The notes beneath the pieces were generated by a model. That model worked only from the letters and a program-made list of their open reading frames with translations, was not told where the DNA came from and did no database searches. A DNA stretch of 64,000 nt, from the NCBI GenBank assembly GCA_020002185.1, contig CM034534.1:31659573-31723572 (forward strand), written 5' to 3'. A program made the translations under genes and the position numbers. This stretch comes from Paraescarpia echinospica (Eukaryota > Annelida > Polychaeta > Sabellida > Siboglinidae). Positions 12,206 through 22,939 of the stretch are shown here, piece by piece (positions within the stretch are counted from its first letter, which is position 1; each line of letters opens with the position of its first letter).

Positions 12206-13835
12206 TGTCTACTGAAAATTGTAATATTAATGATTTCATACACATCATCTGAAGGTTTGTGTGCAGCACATATGTACTGAATGTGGTTGTGAAGTTGCAG
12301 ATCCAAAGAAATTAATTTAAAAAAATAACAATGATGTGACATTTGTATAAGTTCATTCCAAAGTAATATAATAATACAATTACCAATGTGTTGTTACATG
12401 GAAACAAGTTGAAAGTCGACCACATCATAATGGATTCTCTCCCGGCTGAATTAGCAGCACTACCTGTTGACATCACCAAGATTTATTTATTACAAACAAA
12501 ATACTAGTTAACTATCTAGACAAAATAAAATGTACAAATTAACATATATTTTGGACATATATCAATAACAACTACGAGTACTGTACTTTTCATGATAATG
12601 CCTTATTAATGGCCCATAAAGATTTGGCACATGTCTACTATCCAGACCCACCTCGATTTCACTGCTATAACCACATTTTTACCTAAATTTGATACCACGG
12701 TGCATTCGTTCCATCAGTCAATATCGCCCCTGGCATATTAACGTAAATGCCTGGGATAATGCTGAATGGTGGAACTAACACACTGTGTCTGTCACCGAGG
12801 TATCAAAGTTAGACAAAACTCAAGTTATAACGGCGAAATCAAGGTGGATCTGGATTCAACACAAGTTCCGCAAGTGTCAAACATTTTAATCATGACCTAC
12901 TGCCCTCTCCCTAAATGCGCCACCGGCCAGGGTGAAACATTGCCTCTCGCTAGGCCTAGGAGGCTAGGGGAAGTAGGGCTAGGCTACTGAATTTGCAAGA
13001 TGTCACTGCATTATCGCCCGTACCAACCCAGAGAAATGAAACAAATACATGCCACGGTGCTTAACATAGATGATAGCTAGATGACAACAACCCAGGTTAT
13101 GTGTGTGATTCGACAGTACTTGTGCCGATTGGTATGTTTCTGCTTAAATCTGACACATTGCTACTAATACTAATATCCACTCTACACTTCGAGTAGCAAC
13201 GCCGGAGCTCGCCAGAGGCGCTAATGGTCCATAGCCTGCGCGCAGATGTAAATAGAGGGGTCAATACACAGATGGTTTTCCCATTGTCGACCATGTTAAC
13301 GTTTTGTCTGATTATAAGAAAACGTGACCTGCAAAATGTCTTAAACTTCTCACCTGCTGTTATCATTATCTGATTGACATGCTCATAGGTTTTAACCAAA
13401 ATTGCATACTTCTAGCTCTCGTAAAATGCCTGTATGTATGACACCCGTCAATATTTACAAATGCCGGCAAGCATTACTCCGCAAACAGGTCACACAGGCA
13501 AATTGCTGCCAAATATCCTTTCGCTTATTCAAGTCATCTAGAAATACACCATTTTACAGTCAACACCTTCTACAATCACACATGAAAATCTGCATACTCA
13601 AATTGCACTTATGTTACAGCATGTGAATTTTGTAAAAAAATCATTTCTTAAAAATACACTGCATTTTCTTCGTAACCAAACAGGAAGTCTAACTAGAACA
13701 TGACCCCTAGAACATGCTAGGGGAATGATTATTGTTGTAACTCTATGAGCCTGGGTTACCAAGGCGCCATGAAATGGCAACACTTTTTGCGCCTCTCTTC
13801 TTGCCGAGTTCACGAAGGCGAATGAGAGTCGGATA
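12206..13835. other. 5' flank of the BTB zinc-finger gene, no further gene seen
   Basis: The region should include a 5' UTR exon and promoter of the minus-strand gene; no exon could be placed. GC content rises around 12890-13260. No clear TATA box or repeat was found. Confidence 0.45.
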
Positions 13836-14041
13836 AGTGGGCTGACAATATTCCCATATCAACTAAAAATTGCCAAAATCATACCACTTTACAAATCCGG
13901 CGATGCCAGTTTGTTTACTAACTACAGGCCCATCGCGCTATTGTCAGTTTTCTCCAAACGACCAGTCTCTGAAAGATTGATCTATAATCGCCTGTATAGC
14001 TTTATTGACTTGATAAACTTGCACACAATACTACAGTCATT
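13836..14041 (+). pseudogene. Reverse transcriptase fragment of a jockey/CR1-type LINE
   Basis: One open stretch of about 68 codons reads IFPYQLKIAKIIPLYKSG, then NYRPIALLSVFSK and ERLIYNRLYSFID. This is the conserved RT region just before the first catalytic aspartate in non-LTR elements. The fragment is cut off by the Tc1 element at 14044. It differs from the Tx1-like LINEs that dominate the rest of the window, so it is an older, unrelated insertion. Confidence 0.75.
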
Positions 14042-14043
14042 TG

Positions 14044-15068
14044 CAAAAGGTTAAGACCAGGCACGATTTTTTGAAGAAATTTGACAAAACTATGATTTTT
14101 TGGCCTTCACATAACATTATATCAGTTTATTTCGCCAAATAAACGTAGTACAACATAATATGAAATTTTATGTCGACCAAAAGTGTCAGTGTCTCTACTT
14201 TTCAGTATTTAGTGTGGCCTCCTTTGCTGTCAATGACCGTCTGGATGCGATGTGGCACGCTAGAAACCAGAGATTCGCAGTACTCCTGGGTGATTTCAGT
14301 GACCCAAACGTCCTTGATAGCTTGTTTCAAGTTTTGGGCTTGATGGTTGTTTGTCTGCCACCTTATCCTTCATTATAGTCCACATGTTCTCAATGGGATT
14401 TAGATCTGGGCTGTTCCCAGGCCATTCCAGCACGGAGATTTATTTTGTTCTTCTTGAGGAAATCAGTGGCTACCTTGGATCGGTGACAAGGATCGCCATC
14501 TTGCATGAAAATCGTACATTTGCGGATGTCCATATGCAGTTTCAGCTTCTCCTTCAGCAACTCCGCTTACCTAGGTCCATTCATAGTGGTGTTAGGTGGA
14601 ATAAAATACAGACCAGAAGGGCCAAAACATGACATGGCACCCCAAATCATCTGACTTGGCTGGTGTTTCATTGTGGCTGCTGTATATTTCTCATCAAATC
14701 GCTTACCTACTGGCCGCCTAACGTGCCTCTTGCGAGGTATAAACTGTTGCATGGTCGATTCATCTGAGAACAACACTTTCTTCCACTGCGCGAGAGTCCA
14801 GTGGCGATGTCGTCTGGCAAAGTCCAGTCTCTTTTTTTCATCACAGGTGTCAGGCGTGGCTTCCGGGCCGGCTTGCGGGACTTGAGCCCCTTTTCTTGCT
14901 GAGACGTCTCGAAACAGTACTGAGACTTATTTCCGTACATTTTAAGCGTAAAGCAGCCCGGATTTTCTTGCATTAGCTCATTGGCGAGCGCATCACGATG
15001 CGTCTCATTGCGTGGTCATCCCTGAGCGTAGTTTTCCGTGGACGACCACTCCTTTTACTGTGCACTGG
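14044..15068 (-). mobile_element. Tc1/mariner element, truncated at its transposase N-terminal side
   Basis: The left end CAGTCATTTGCAAAAGG follows a TA dinucleotide at 14042 and resembles a Tc1 terminal repeat. The matching right end is missing: at 15068 the sequence switches directly to LINE A ORF1, so the second end was lost with the 5' part of that LINE, or the LINE truncation removed it. Confidence 0.85.
14202..15062 (-). pseudogene. Tc1-type transposase, decayed
   Basis: On the minus strand the order of conserved blocks is RSGRPRKTT (paired-type DNA-binding arm), LFSDEST with the IWGAMS block, [16 protein letters not shown] with the second catalytic aspartate region, and a C-terminus ending in DSKGGHTKY before the stop at 14202. 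These are hallmarks of DD34E Tc1 transposases, which cut and paste at TA sites. Several frameshifts separate the blocks, and the N-terminal methionine and first helix-turn-helix are missing. It cannot make a functional enzyme. Confidence 0.85.
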
Positions 15069-15805
15069 GCACGACCATACTTGCCCAGTGAGTCCATTGT
15101 AAACAAACTGGAACAGTATGGGAAAGTTTAGTCGTTAGTGTTTGAGAAGTCGGTTGCAAAGGGGTTTGAGGGGGTATGTACGGGAGTTCGAAGTGTTATA
15201 ATGACGGGGGATAAGGAAAAGTTACCACATATTGTCCCCTTCGTCAGTGACCGCACAGGAGAAAAGTGCGAGGTGCTGTTGACCGTCACGGGTCGGCAGC
15301 CACTGTGTCTGCGTTGCAGGAAGGAAGGGCACTACCGCCGGGGATGTACAACCCCGTACTGCCGACACCACGGTCAGTACGGTCACGCCACTGAAGACTG
15401 TTCGACGGAGGGGTCATACGCATGCAGGAGCACTGAGGGGGCAGACTGGTGAGGAACATTTGCATGATATGGATGAGGAGACGGCTGTAGATGTGACGGT
15501 GACAACGAAGGTGACAGTGACGACGGAGGTGACGAAGGAAACGACGGCGACGGCGACGGCGGCGGCGGCGGCGGCGCGACGACGGTGGCGATGACGACGG
15601 CTGCGACGGTGACAATTATTATGTCGGAGATGGTGACTATGGACAGAGACGACTCTGTGCCGGTGGTCAGCGAGGATCACGAGGGGACGACGACAAAGGA
15701 GAAGTCCTCGGTGTCGGACCAAGCTTCTACGTCGGATGACATGTTCTGCGAACCGGAGGATGTAGGATCTGGCGGTGAGGGGCGGTCCCAGCCGTGGAAC
15801 ACGTC
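15069..15805 (+). pseudogene. LINE A copy 1 ORF1 remnant (zinc-knuckle nucleic-acid-binding protein)
   Basis: The retained part starts inside the RRM-like region and keeps the knuckle CLRCRKEGHYRRGC and the following C-H-H-C block (YCRHHGQYGHATEDC). A degenerate Thr/Val/Glu-rich segment follows. A frameshift occurs after the knuckles, and the C-terminus is fused by deletion directly to the ORF2 sequence NCRGL. ORF1 of Tx1-like LINEs coats the element RNA. Confidence 0.82.
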
Positions 15806-18788
15806 AATTGTAGAGGTTTATGGGACTGGCGTAAAAGAAAATTTATTATAAATGTTTTAACAGAAAAAGAAATTGATATATGTTACCTTCAAGAAACACA
15901 TTGTAATACAAAATTTATTGGGAATTCTTGGAGACATGAATGGGGTGGGAACTGTTATTGGTCTTTCGGCAATAATAGGACGCGAGGGGTAGGGATTTTT
16001 TTAAAAACCAGGATTGTCCTTTAAAATTGTTTCCCTCTCCAGAAATAATGATGGTAGAATATTATCCTTATTAGTGAAATTTGGCGAACAAGTTATAAGA
16101 TTAGCAGTTATATATGCTCCTGTAATTAATATGGATCGAACTATTTTTTTTCTACTACCATTTACAAGGTCAATATCGTATAATTCTGGGAGGAGATTTT
16201 AACTGTGTATTAGACAGTGAATTTGATAAAAGTGGAGGAATTGATAGTTACGGTGAAACGAGAAGTAAAGTTCTTAAATCTGTCTGTGATGATTTCAATC
16301 TGGTTGACCCATTACGGAGATTATATCTCGGGAAGAAAGCATATACTTGGAGGAATTCATTAAATACAATTTTTTGTAGACTTGATCGAGTTTATGTATC
16401 CAACTCTCTCTTACAAGACACAGTTTCTGTAGAACACATTGATATTCCTTATGTTATCACTGATCACAGTTTAGTTAGTATGGTTATTAAAACGGATGTT
16501 TTGATAAGTCTACATTAGGGCTAAATTATTGGAAATGTAATGTAAAGATTTTAAAGGATGAACAATTCAAAGCTGACTTTGCTGTCCTGCGGGAAACATT
16601 GGCGGAAGAGACTGACCAAAGCTCTGATTGGAAAAGTGCAAAGGTGAGTTATCTCGGGATACGAACCCACCAGATAACTTAGATGATCAAATATCTGACG
16701 CTCGTGGAGTTATTAATAATTTGTATACTGAAAAAGCAGAAGGATCAAAAATTAAAGCCAAAGTGCAACATCTTGAATTGGATGAGAAACCAAACAGATA
16801 TGTTCTACGAAAGGAAAAACAATCTGCTGAGTCAAAATTCATTAAGAAGTTGACTAGGGAAACAGGGGAGATTATTACATTAAATAAAGAAATTCAAGAA
16901 GAATGTGTAAATTTCTACAAAGACCTTTACAAATATGAAGTGATTGATTATTATTTAAATTATTACTTTTTGAAAGATTTGCCGACAGTAAATATTGAAA
17001 CAGCAGTATAATGTGAAGGACCGATTACATTAGAAGAAATTAAGAATGCTTTGGGAAAGATGTCAAATTACAAAATTATATGGATTACCTAAAGAATTTT
17101 ATACTTTTGCCATGCCGTATATTGGAGAGGCTTTCACTAAATTACTGAATAGATGATGGCACGAGGCGAAGTTACCCTCTTCTCAAAGACAAGGACTCAT
17201 AACTCTTATATGTAAAGATAAAGACAATCATGATAAATTGAAGAACTGGAGGCCTATCTCGTTACTAAATGTTGATTATAACATTCTTTCAAAAGTTTTA
17301 ACAATGCGATTACGCATAATTTTAGGGGACATTGTTAATAGTGATCAAACTTGTTCTATCCCAAGTCGGACTATGCAAGACAATGTCCACTTGATGCATA
17401 ATCTAATTGAATATACAAATAATAAAAATATGGCCGCTGCAATTATTTCCTTAGACCAGTCTAAGGCTTTTGATAGGGTTTCGCATGCATACTTGTTTAA
17501 TGTACTACATGCATTTGGTTTAGGACCAGAGTTTATATCTTTGGTTAAACTCTTACACACAGACATCTCTAGTCAAATTTTGGTAAATGGGTTCATTACC
17601 AATTCGTTTCCAGTAAAAAGAAGTGTGGGACAAGGTTGAAGCTTATCTCCTCTGCTATATGTTCTATGTATGGAACCATTCGCACACCGTGTTCGCAGTG
17701 ATCCTATGATTAAAGGAGTTCCTCTACCTGGAACGGTGGAACAAGTAAACATTTCACAATATGCAGATGACACGAATCTATTTGTCACAGATAATAGTTC
17801 AGTTAGAAAAATACTCATGGTAGTAGAATTATTTGAATTAGTATCAGGAGCCAAACTGAATAAACAGAAAACATTTGGAATATGGTTGGAAAAATGGAGA
17901 ATCAGACAAGATCAGCCTTTTGTTATACAATTAGTTATACAATTAGTTAAAGGTAGCGAAGCTAAGTGGACTTTTTTTGCAAGGTACTGGATAGGAATGC
18001 AACTCCGGAAATACAATTCTTTTCTAGCCGCTCTAACAAGGCCACACTCGGAAACTACGCCGAAATTCTATTGTAATGTTATGAATGTTTTCCGGATGTT
18101 CCTCAGAGAATGTCCGTCCTTTTGTGGAACTGAATCTGTCACTACGAAATTTATATATATCAAATTGTTTAAGGTTCACCCACCAAAAGTGGTGTCGATT
18201 TATCCAACGATTGATTTCAGTGTTACCTGGGAAAGTATACAATGTTCGTTTGTAGATCCTCGCTATAGAGATGTGGCATGGCGAATAGTGCATCAAGCGT
18301 TAATGACCCAATACAAACTGTACACTTTTAATCTTAGTAGAAATTCTAAATGCAACCTTTGTAACAAGACAATTGAATATTTTTCTCATTTATTTTGTGA
18401 GTGTTCCATGGTATCAAGTTGTTGGGCGTATGTTGAATTTGTATTGAAAGAATTAACTGGTTGCGCTGTCTGCATAACTCTGAAAACTGTATTATTTAAC
18501 GTGTTTGATAAACATGGAACTTCTCACTTTAATGAACTACTTATATTATTGGTTAATTTGCTCAAGTCTTGTATTTGGGCCAAGCGCAATGACGTAAAAT
18601 ACAATAAGAAACATGTGTCCGCTGTAGGTATAAAAGGTCTCTTTATTAGAATGTTACAGTCCCGAATTAAAGCAGATTATCAACGCTTTGACCAAGCTAA
18701 ATTCAAGAAGTATTGGTGCAGAAACAATTCGATAGTACAAGTGGATGGAGACAAAATCAAGATTTTGTTGCGCCTCCATCCACCTTGA
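15806..18788 (+). pseudogene. LINE A copy 1 ORF2 remnant (endonuclease and reverse transcriptase)
   Basis: Endonuclease blocks (NCRGL, CYLQETHCN, GGDFNCVLD-like) and RT blocks (LLNVDYNILSKVL, SLDQSKAFDRVSH, QYADDTNLF) are found in several frames with stops and frameshifts. An internal deletion near 17930 joins QPF directly to VIQLVKGSEAKW, removing the thumb region. The C-terminal CCHC-type motif CNLCNKTIEYFSHLFCEC and the terminal LLRLHPP are kept. Confidence 0.85.
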
Positions 18789-18828
18789 ATTGTCATCATT
18801 TAATATGTACGTATATATATATATATAT

Positions 18829-19185
18829 ATTAATACTGGTGAATTTCGTATACACTCAAAACTGTAGGCATTACAGGAACACACGTAATAATTGTACACT
18901 AATCTCCTTTATATATCGATATAGAAAATGTATAACCATTAACCTCACGAGGAACCGATAATTTGTATATATATATATATATTCATCTGTGTTTTGCTTC
19001 ATTTAAATATATTTATTTATTTAGAATTTAATTACAAATTATTGGTTCCTCGTGAGGTTAATGGTTATACATTTTCTATATCGATATATAAAGGAGATTA
19101 GTGTACAATTATTACGTGTGTTGCTGTAATGCCTACAGTTTTGAGTGTATAAGAAATTCACCAGTATTAATATTATTCATTTGGT
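18829..19185. repeat. Inverted duplication in the 3' UTR of LINE A copy 1
   Basis: About 140 bp at 18829-18968 (from TAATACTGGTGAATTTCG to CCTCACGAGGAACC) reappears in reverse complement at 19040-19185. The other two LINE A copies have only the second arm, so the first arm was added in this copy. The spacer is AT-rich and carries (TA)n runs. Confidence 0.85.
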
Positions 19186-20757
19186 TTCATAAGTTTGTAA
19201 TGTTTTGATAATGATATGTAATGTAGTTGGATTTATAATTGTATTTAGTCAGGGTGAAAGAAATACCGCATAGAAAATGCATAATAATGGTTCCCTGTAT
19301 ATTTAATACGCTCGAACATTTATATGGGTGACCAGCTTGCGGCACAGTAGTGCTTCGTACCGATCGGGGATAGCCCGTGAAGCGCTTTCGACAAAATCGT
19401 CCCTGTTAGATACTGAACGGGACAGTTCGAGAAGCGTCTTCGACACAGTCGTGCCTCGTACCGATCGGGGATATTTCGTGAAGCGCCTTCGACAACACAC
19501 TTGTGCCCCGTTACATACTGAACAGGACAGTTCGTGAAGCGCCTTCGACACAGTCGTGCCGTGTTACATACTGAACGGGACAATTCGTGAAGCGCCTTGA
19601 CACAGTCGTACACTGTTACGTAACGACCGGGGTGCTCTTGAAATGCGTCAGCGTTCGATTGCCACCCCAGGCCCATCGTTCCGGACAACATGTTTCCACC
19701 CCGGCCAGCTCCTCGACAGACTAGCGCCTTAGAGTGCTCGTTACGCGTCAGCGAGCACAGTCTGACCGGAACTGTCAACGCAAACAGTGTTTACAATGTA
19801 TATTGTATATCATATAGAGTGATGTGCACACAGTGAACGTTAATTCACTCTAATTTGACACTTGATCACATTATATAGTGACATGTGAATTTACACATTT
19901 ATTCACATATTTCTTGTCACATTATAGCACCTGTATTCATGAAGTAACACTATATCAAGTCTGTTGACTATTGCTCCAATTGGAGATCGTTACGAACATT
20001 GGACGAACATCACCACGATTGAATTGTTGACACTATTACTTCGTACTATCTTACAGTGGACATTACTTGTTGTTTACAGAAGGGCGATACATATATCATA
20101 TAAGGCCTGTTGTGTAGAAACCATTAGAGATATGCCTTTTGAAGAATATTTCTGCAATGTTTTTGGTCTACAGGAATATCACCTGCAATGTACGTATGTA
20201 TACTTGCGTGGCATGGTGCGTACGCTTGTGTTTTATACATACACCAAATTAAAAATTTTGGCGTGGTAGGATACATCCTGTAACCTGTATCATAACCACC
20301 TCATGCCATTGTGTTAGGGCAGGTGTGTGTAGACCCCTATAGGGGGGTTTACCCCCTCCGGTTCAGCACTCTGCCTACTGGCGCGGCCGTAAAAAGCCCG
20401 TAAGCTACATCGTTCAATATTGTTTTCATCCTCTTCATCATTGTAAGGATCTATGGGGAGGTAAACTCCTGCAAGTTCGTCTACAACTGCAGGTAAATGA
20501 TAAACATATACCGTGCAGAGATTTGTTTCAAAATTAATGATATTTCTAGTAAATTAGTTGTATATATAACAGGCGATTTATACAGTTTGTAAGCCCGATT
20601 GGGAGCATACGTCCATTTAAAAACGTAAACAACCGGGTAAAACCAGATGATTGTACACAGCATATTTTCTCCGTTAGTTTGTTCAATTATTGATACAACT
20701 TTTATACTGTAAATATATGTACAATAATGTGAATAAACATTTAAAGAAAAAAAAATT

Positions 20758-20834
20758 ACTAAACATTTCCGTGGAGAGGAACATTACAATGAGTCTATAG
20801 ACTAATTTGTCGAACCCTGACTTCGGTTAGGGTA
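20758..20834 (+). pseudogene. U5 snRNA 3' half, split by LINE A copy 1
   Basis: It begins inside loop I at ACTAAACATTTCCGTGG (one G-to-C change from the intact genes) and runs through GTGGAGAGGAAC to the 3' hairpin CCTGACTTCGGTTAGGG. The Sm site reads AATTTGTCG, a disrupted version of AATTTTTCG. The 5' half is missing. Confidence 0.88.
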
Positions 20835-21390
20835 ATTCAAACACAAAAATAAATCCACCTACTTAATTCGTGTGTGTTATTGCATTAGGGTTAGGACAGC
20901 CGTTTCCGAGTATTTGGAAGCCACCTTAGACCTACTTAATGTTCCGTATTGCACAGCTGGCTTGATTCCACATCATCAAGGATCAAAGATCGGACCGCCA
21001 TTACGTACATATAGAATCCTTGGGAACATGAGGATTGGGTGTGTGGTGTGAATTTCTTTCAAGTAATTAGTTGTGGAATAAATTGGTACAGTTAATTTTC
21101 GATGTACTACTGCAATAAATTAAGTCTTTCACTGGGGACTAATCATAATCAATAGACGCTGATCGTTCGCGAATCTCCACAGTGACAATTTTTCAGAACG
21201 CACAAGCATTTCAAAGATAATCTTCATGCCGGTTCGAAATCGAGGGGTACTATGTTTGGGTGGGATTCTTTCTCGAAAACGGTATGCAGTTTTTACGAGT
21301 TTCCTACTGGAAACTAACGTGTCATGTGATGCCTAATTGTTAAGAAATATATATTTAGCACAGGAAACGCAATAGTTTTCCCTCGTGTGA

Positions 21391-21425
21391 ACTTACCTGG
21401 CACAGGAGACACCTTGATCATCAAG
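21391..21425 (+). ncRNA. U1 snRNA 5'-terminal fragment fused to the LINE B 5' end
   Basis: ACTTACCTGGC is the invariant 5' end of U1 (pairs with 5' splice sites), and it continues as ACAGGAGACACC and TTGATCATCAAG, matching the first strand and loop of U1 stem-loop I (the U1-70K site). It stops after about 35 bases, where LINE B begins. The upstream join is to U5-array spacer at CTCGTGTGA, a place where the intact spacer continues ACTACCTTC. It is a fragment, not a gene. Confidence 0.8.
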
Positions 21426-21447
21426 TAAGTTAGAATATGAGCGGCGT

Positions 21448-22910
21448 ATGATGGTGGAGTTGGAAGATGGTTGGGAGGCGGTGCAGCGATGTTCTGTAGT
21501 TTTGACAGGCCCGTATGACGGAACATTCTATCTGCGAGATGATTTCTTATCACCAATAGAAAACATCGTGGGAAAGGTGAGCGAAAATGTGTTAGCTTTT
21601 GGGCCGTTAAACAAAAGTAATGTGTGGCACTTGGCCGCCAAGTCTGAGCAAGCGAAAGATGCCTTTCTAAAGGCAGGGATTATGAGGGTGAAAGGAAAAC
21701 TTTTCAAGACAAAATCTACAGATAATAGGCAGTTTACAGCCCGAATTCACTGGGCCCCGCCCTTCGTATCTAATGAGGCCGTCGTAGAGCAGCTTGAGAC
21801 GATTTTTGTCGTATAACTTCTATAAACTATGAGAAATCGTCTAGTGTAGGTTTTGAAAGTGTGGCAACAGGTGTAAGGTCGGTATTGATGATCGGTGACA
21901 AACGTGATATCCCGCATATCATTGAAATAACAAATCCGACTACCTATGAGAAATGTGAATGTTTGGTGACCATAACGGGCACACCGCCACTTTGTTTAAA
22001 ATGTCGGAAAACAGGTCACTACCGCAGAGAATGCAGTACACCCTTCTGTCGTCACCATGGTGAGTATGGCCACACGACAGAGGGGTGTAGTGAGAAGAAA
22101 GCAACATACGCCAAAGCTACCCGTGGGAAGAAGAGTGGAGAGGGAGAAGACAGAGAAGGAATGGCAGAAGACATGTGTGTAGACGAAGAGACAGTCGTGG
22201 AGACCCCGTCGCAAGAAAGAATGGAAGCTGAGACGACAATGAAAAATGCGACAGACAACGCCCAGTTACACAACAACGGAGACGGCACGCACGGTAGCGT
22301 GACGGTAGCACCGGCGGAGACAAATGCGACAGACGAGGTAAGCACCGCCTATGTTGGAGACCATCTACAGGGCGCGGTCAATTCCTAACAAAGAATAGAT
22401 ACACTAACCGAACAAATGCGTTCAGCATTAAATGGTTTGTCTAAGGAGGAAAGAAAAGCGTGGGTGGTTGCCGCGGAAGGCATCCAAAGATTATATTTAG
22501 ACAGACTAACAGAACTAAGAAGGAATAGAAATAAGATTGTGAGGCCAGTACCAAAGGAGTCTGAACCGGAGAGGGAAAACTCACATAGCCCACCAGTTCA
22601 GGGGATTGAAGAAAATGTCCAGTCACCAGAGAAGGCAGGGGGAAGTAGCCCTCAGAGGGAGGACTCAGCCCCGGTGTCGGGAGACATGTTCTCAGATGAT
22701 AGTGCGGAGAGCATGTCTCCCGACGACGGGGAGGGGAAATGGGAGATAATGTTGAGGAAAAAGAGATCACGTAGTGTTTCCCCTCCGCCCTCGCCGGCAA
22801 GCCCTTCACTGGGCAGACTAGTGATAGTGGAGGGAGAGTCCGATCATAACTCAGGTTATGAATCGGAGTCAGGTATTTCAAATAAGAAGAAATGTGGAAC
22901 TGAAGACTAA
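21448..22910 (+). pseudogene. LINE B ORF1, frameshifted
   Basis: The N-terminus (MMVELEDGWEAVQR) leads into an RRM-like region with FGPLNKSNVWHLAAKSE, parallel to FGPLSKNTEWHIVLKTE in LINE A. A frameshift near 21815 and a TAA at 22386 break it. The knuckles CLKCRKTGHYRREC and FCRHHGEYGHTTEGC are intact. The C-terminal third is charged and ends in a Ser/Asp-rich block followed by NKKKCGTED. A leucine-rich segment (KEERKAWVVAAEGIQRLYLD) has no counterpart in LINE A. The role is inferred to be RNA binding in the LINE ribonucleoprotein. Confidence 0.83.
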
Positions 22911-22939
22911 AGAAAAAAATAAAACTACAAAAAACTTAA

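Larger units (their letters stand above)
15069..20757 (+). mobile_element. LINE A copy 1: Tx1-like U5-targeting retrotransposon, 5'-truncated and decayed
   Basis: The body aligns to the copies at 45157-51879 and 52381-59383. The 5' end is lost next to the Tc1 remnant, so the U5 5' half is absent. The 3' end, with a short A-run, joins TTACTAAACATTTCCG of a U5 gene. Internal deletions remove the ORF1-ORF2 junction (about 15806) and part of ORF2 (about 17930). The 3' UTR carries an inverted duplication and a tandem repeat block (19336-19610). It marks the left border of the U5 array in this window. Confidence 0.9.
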
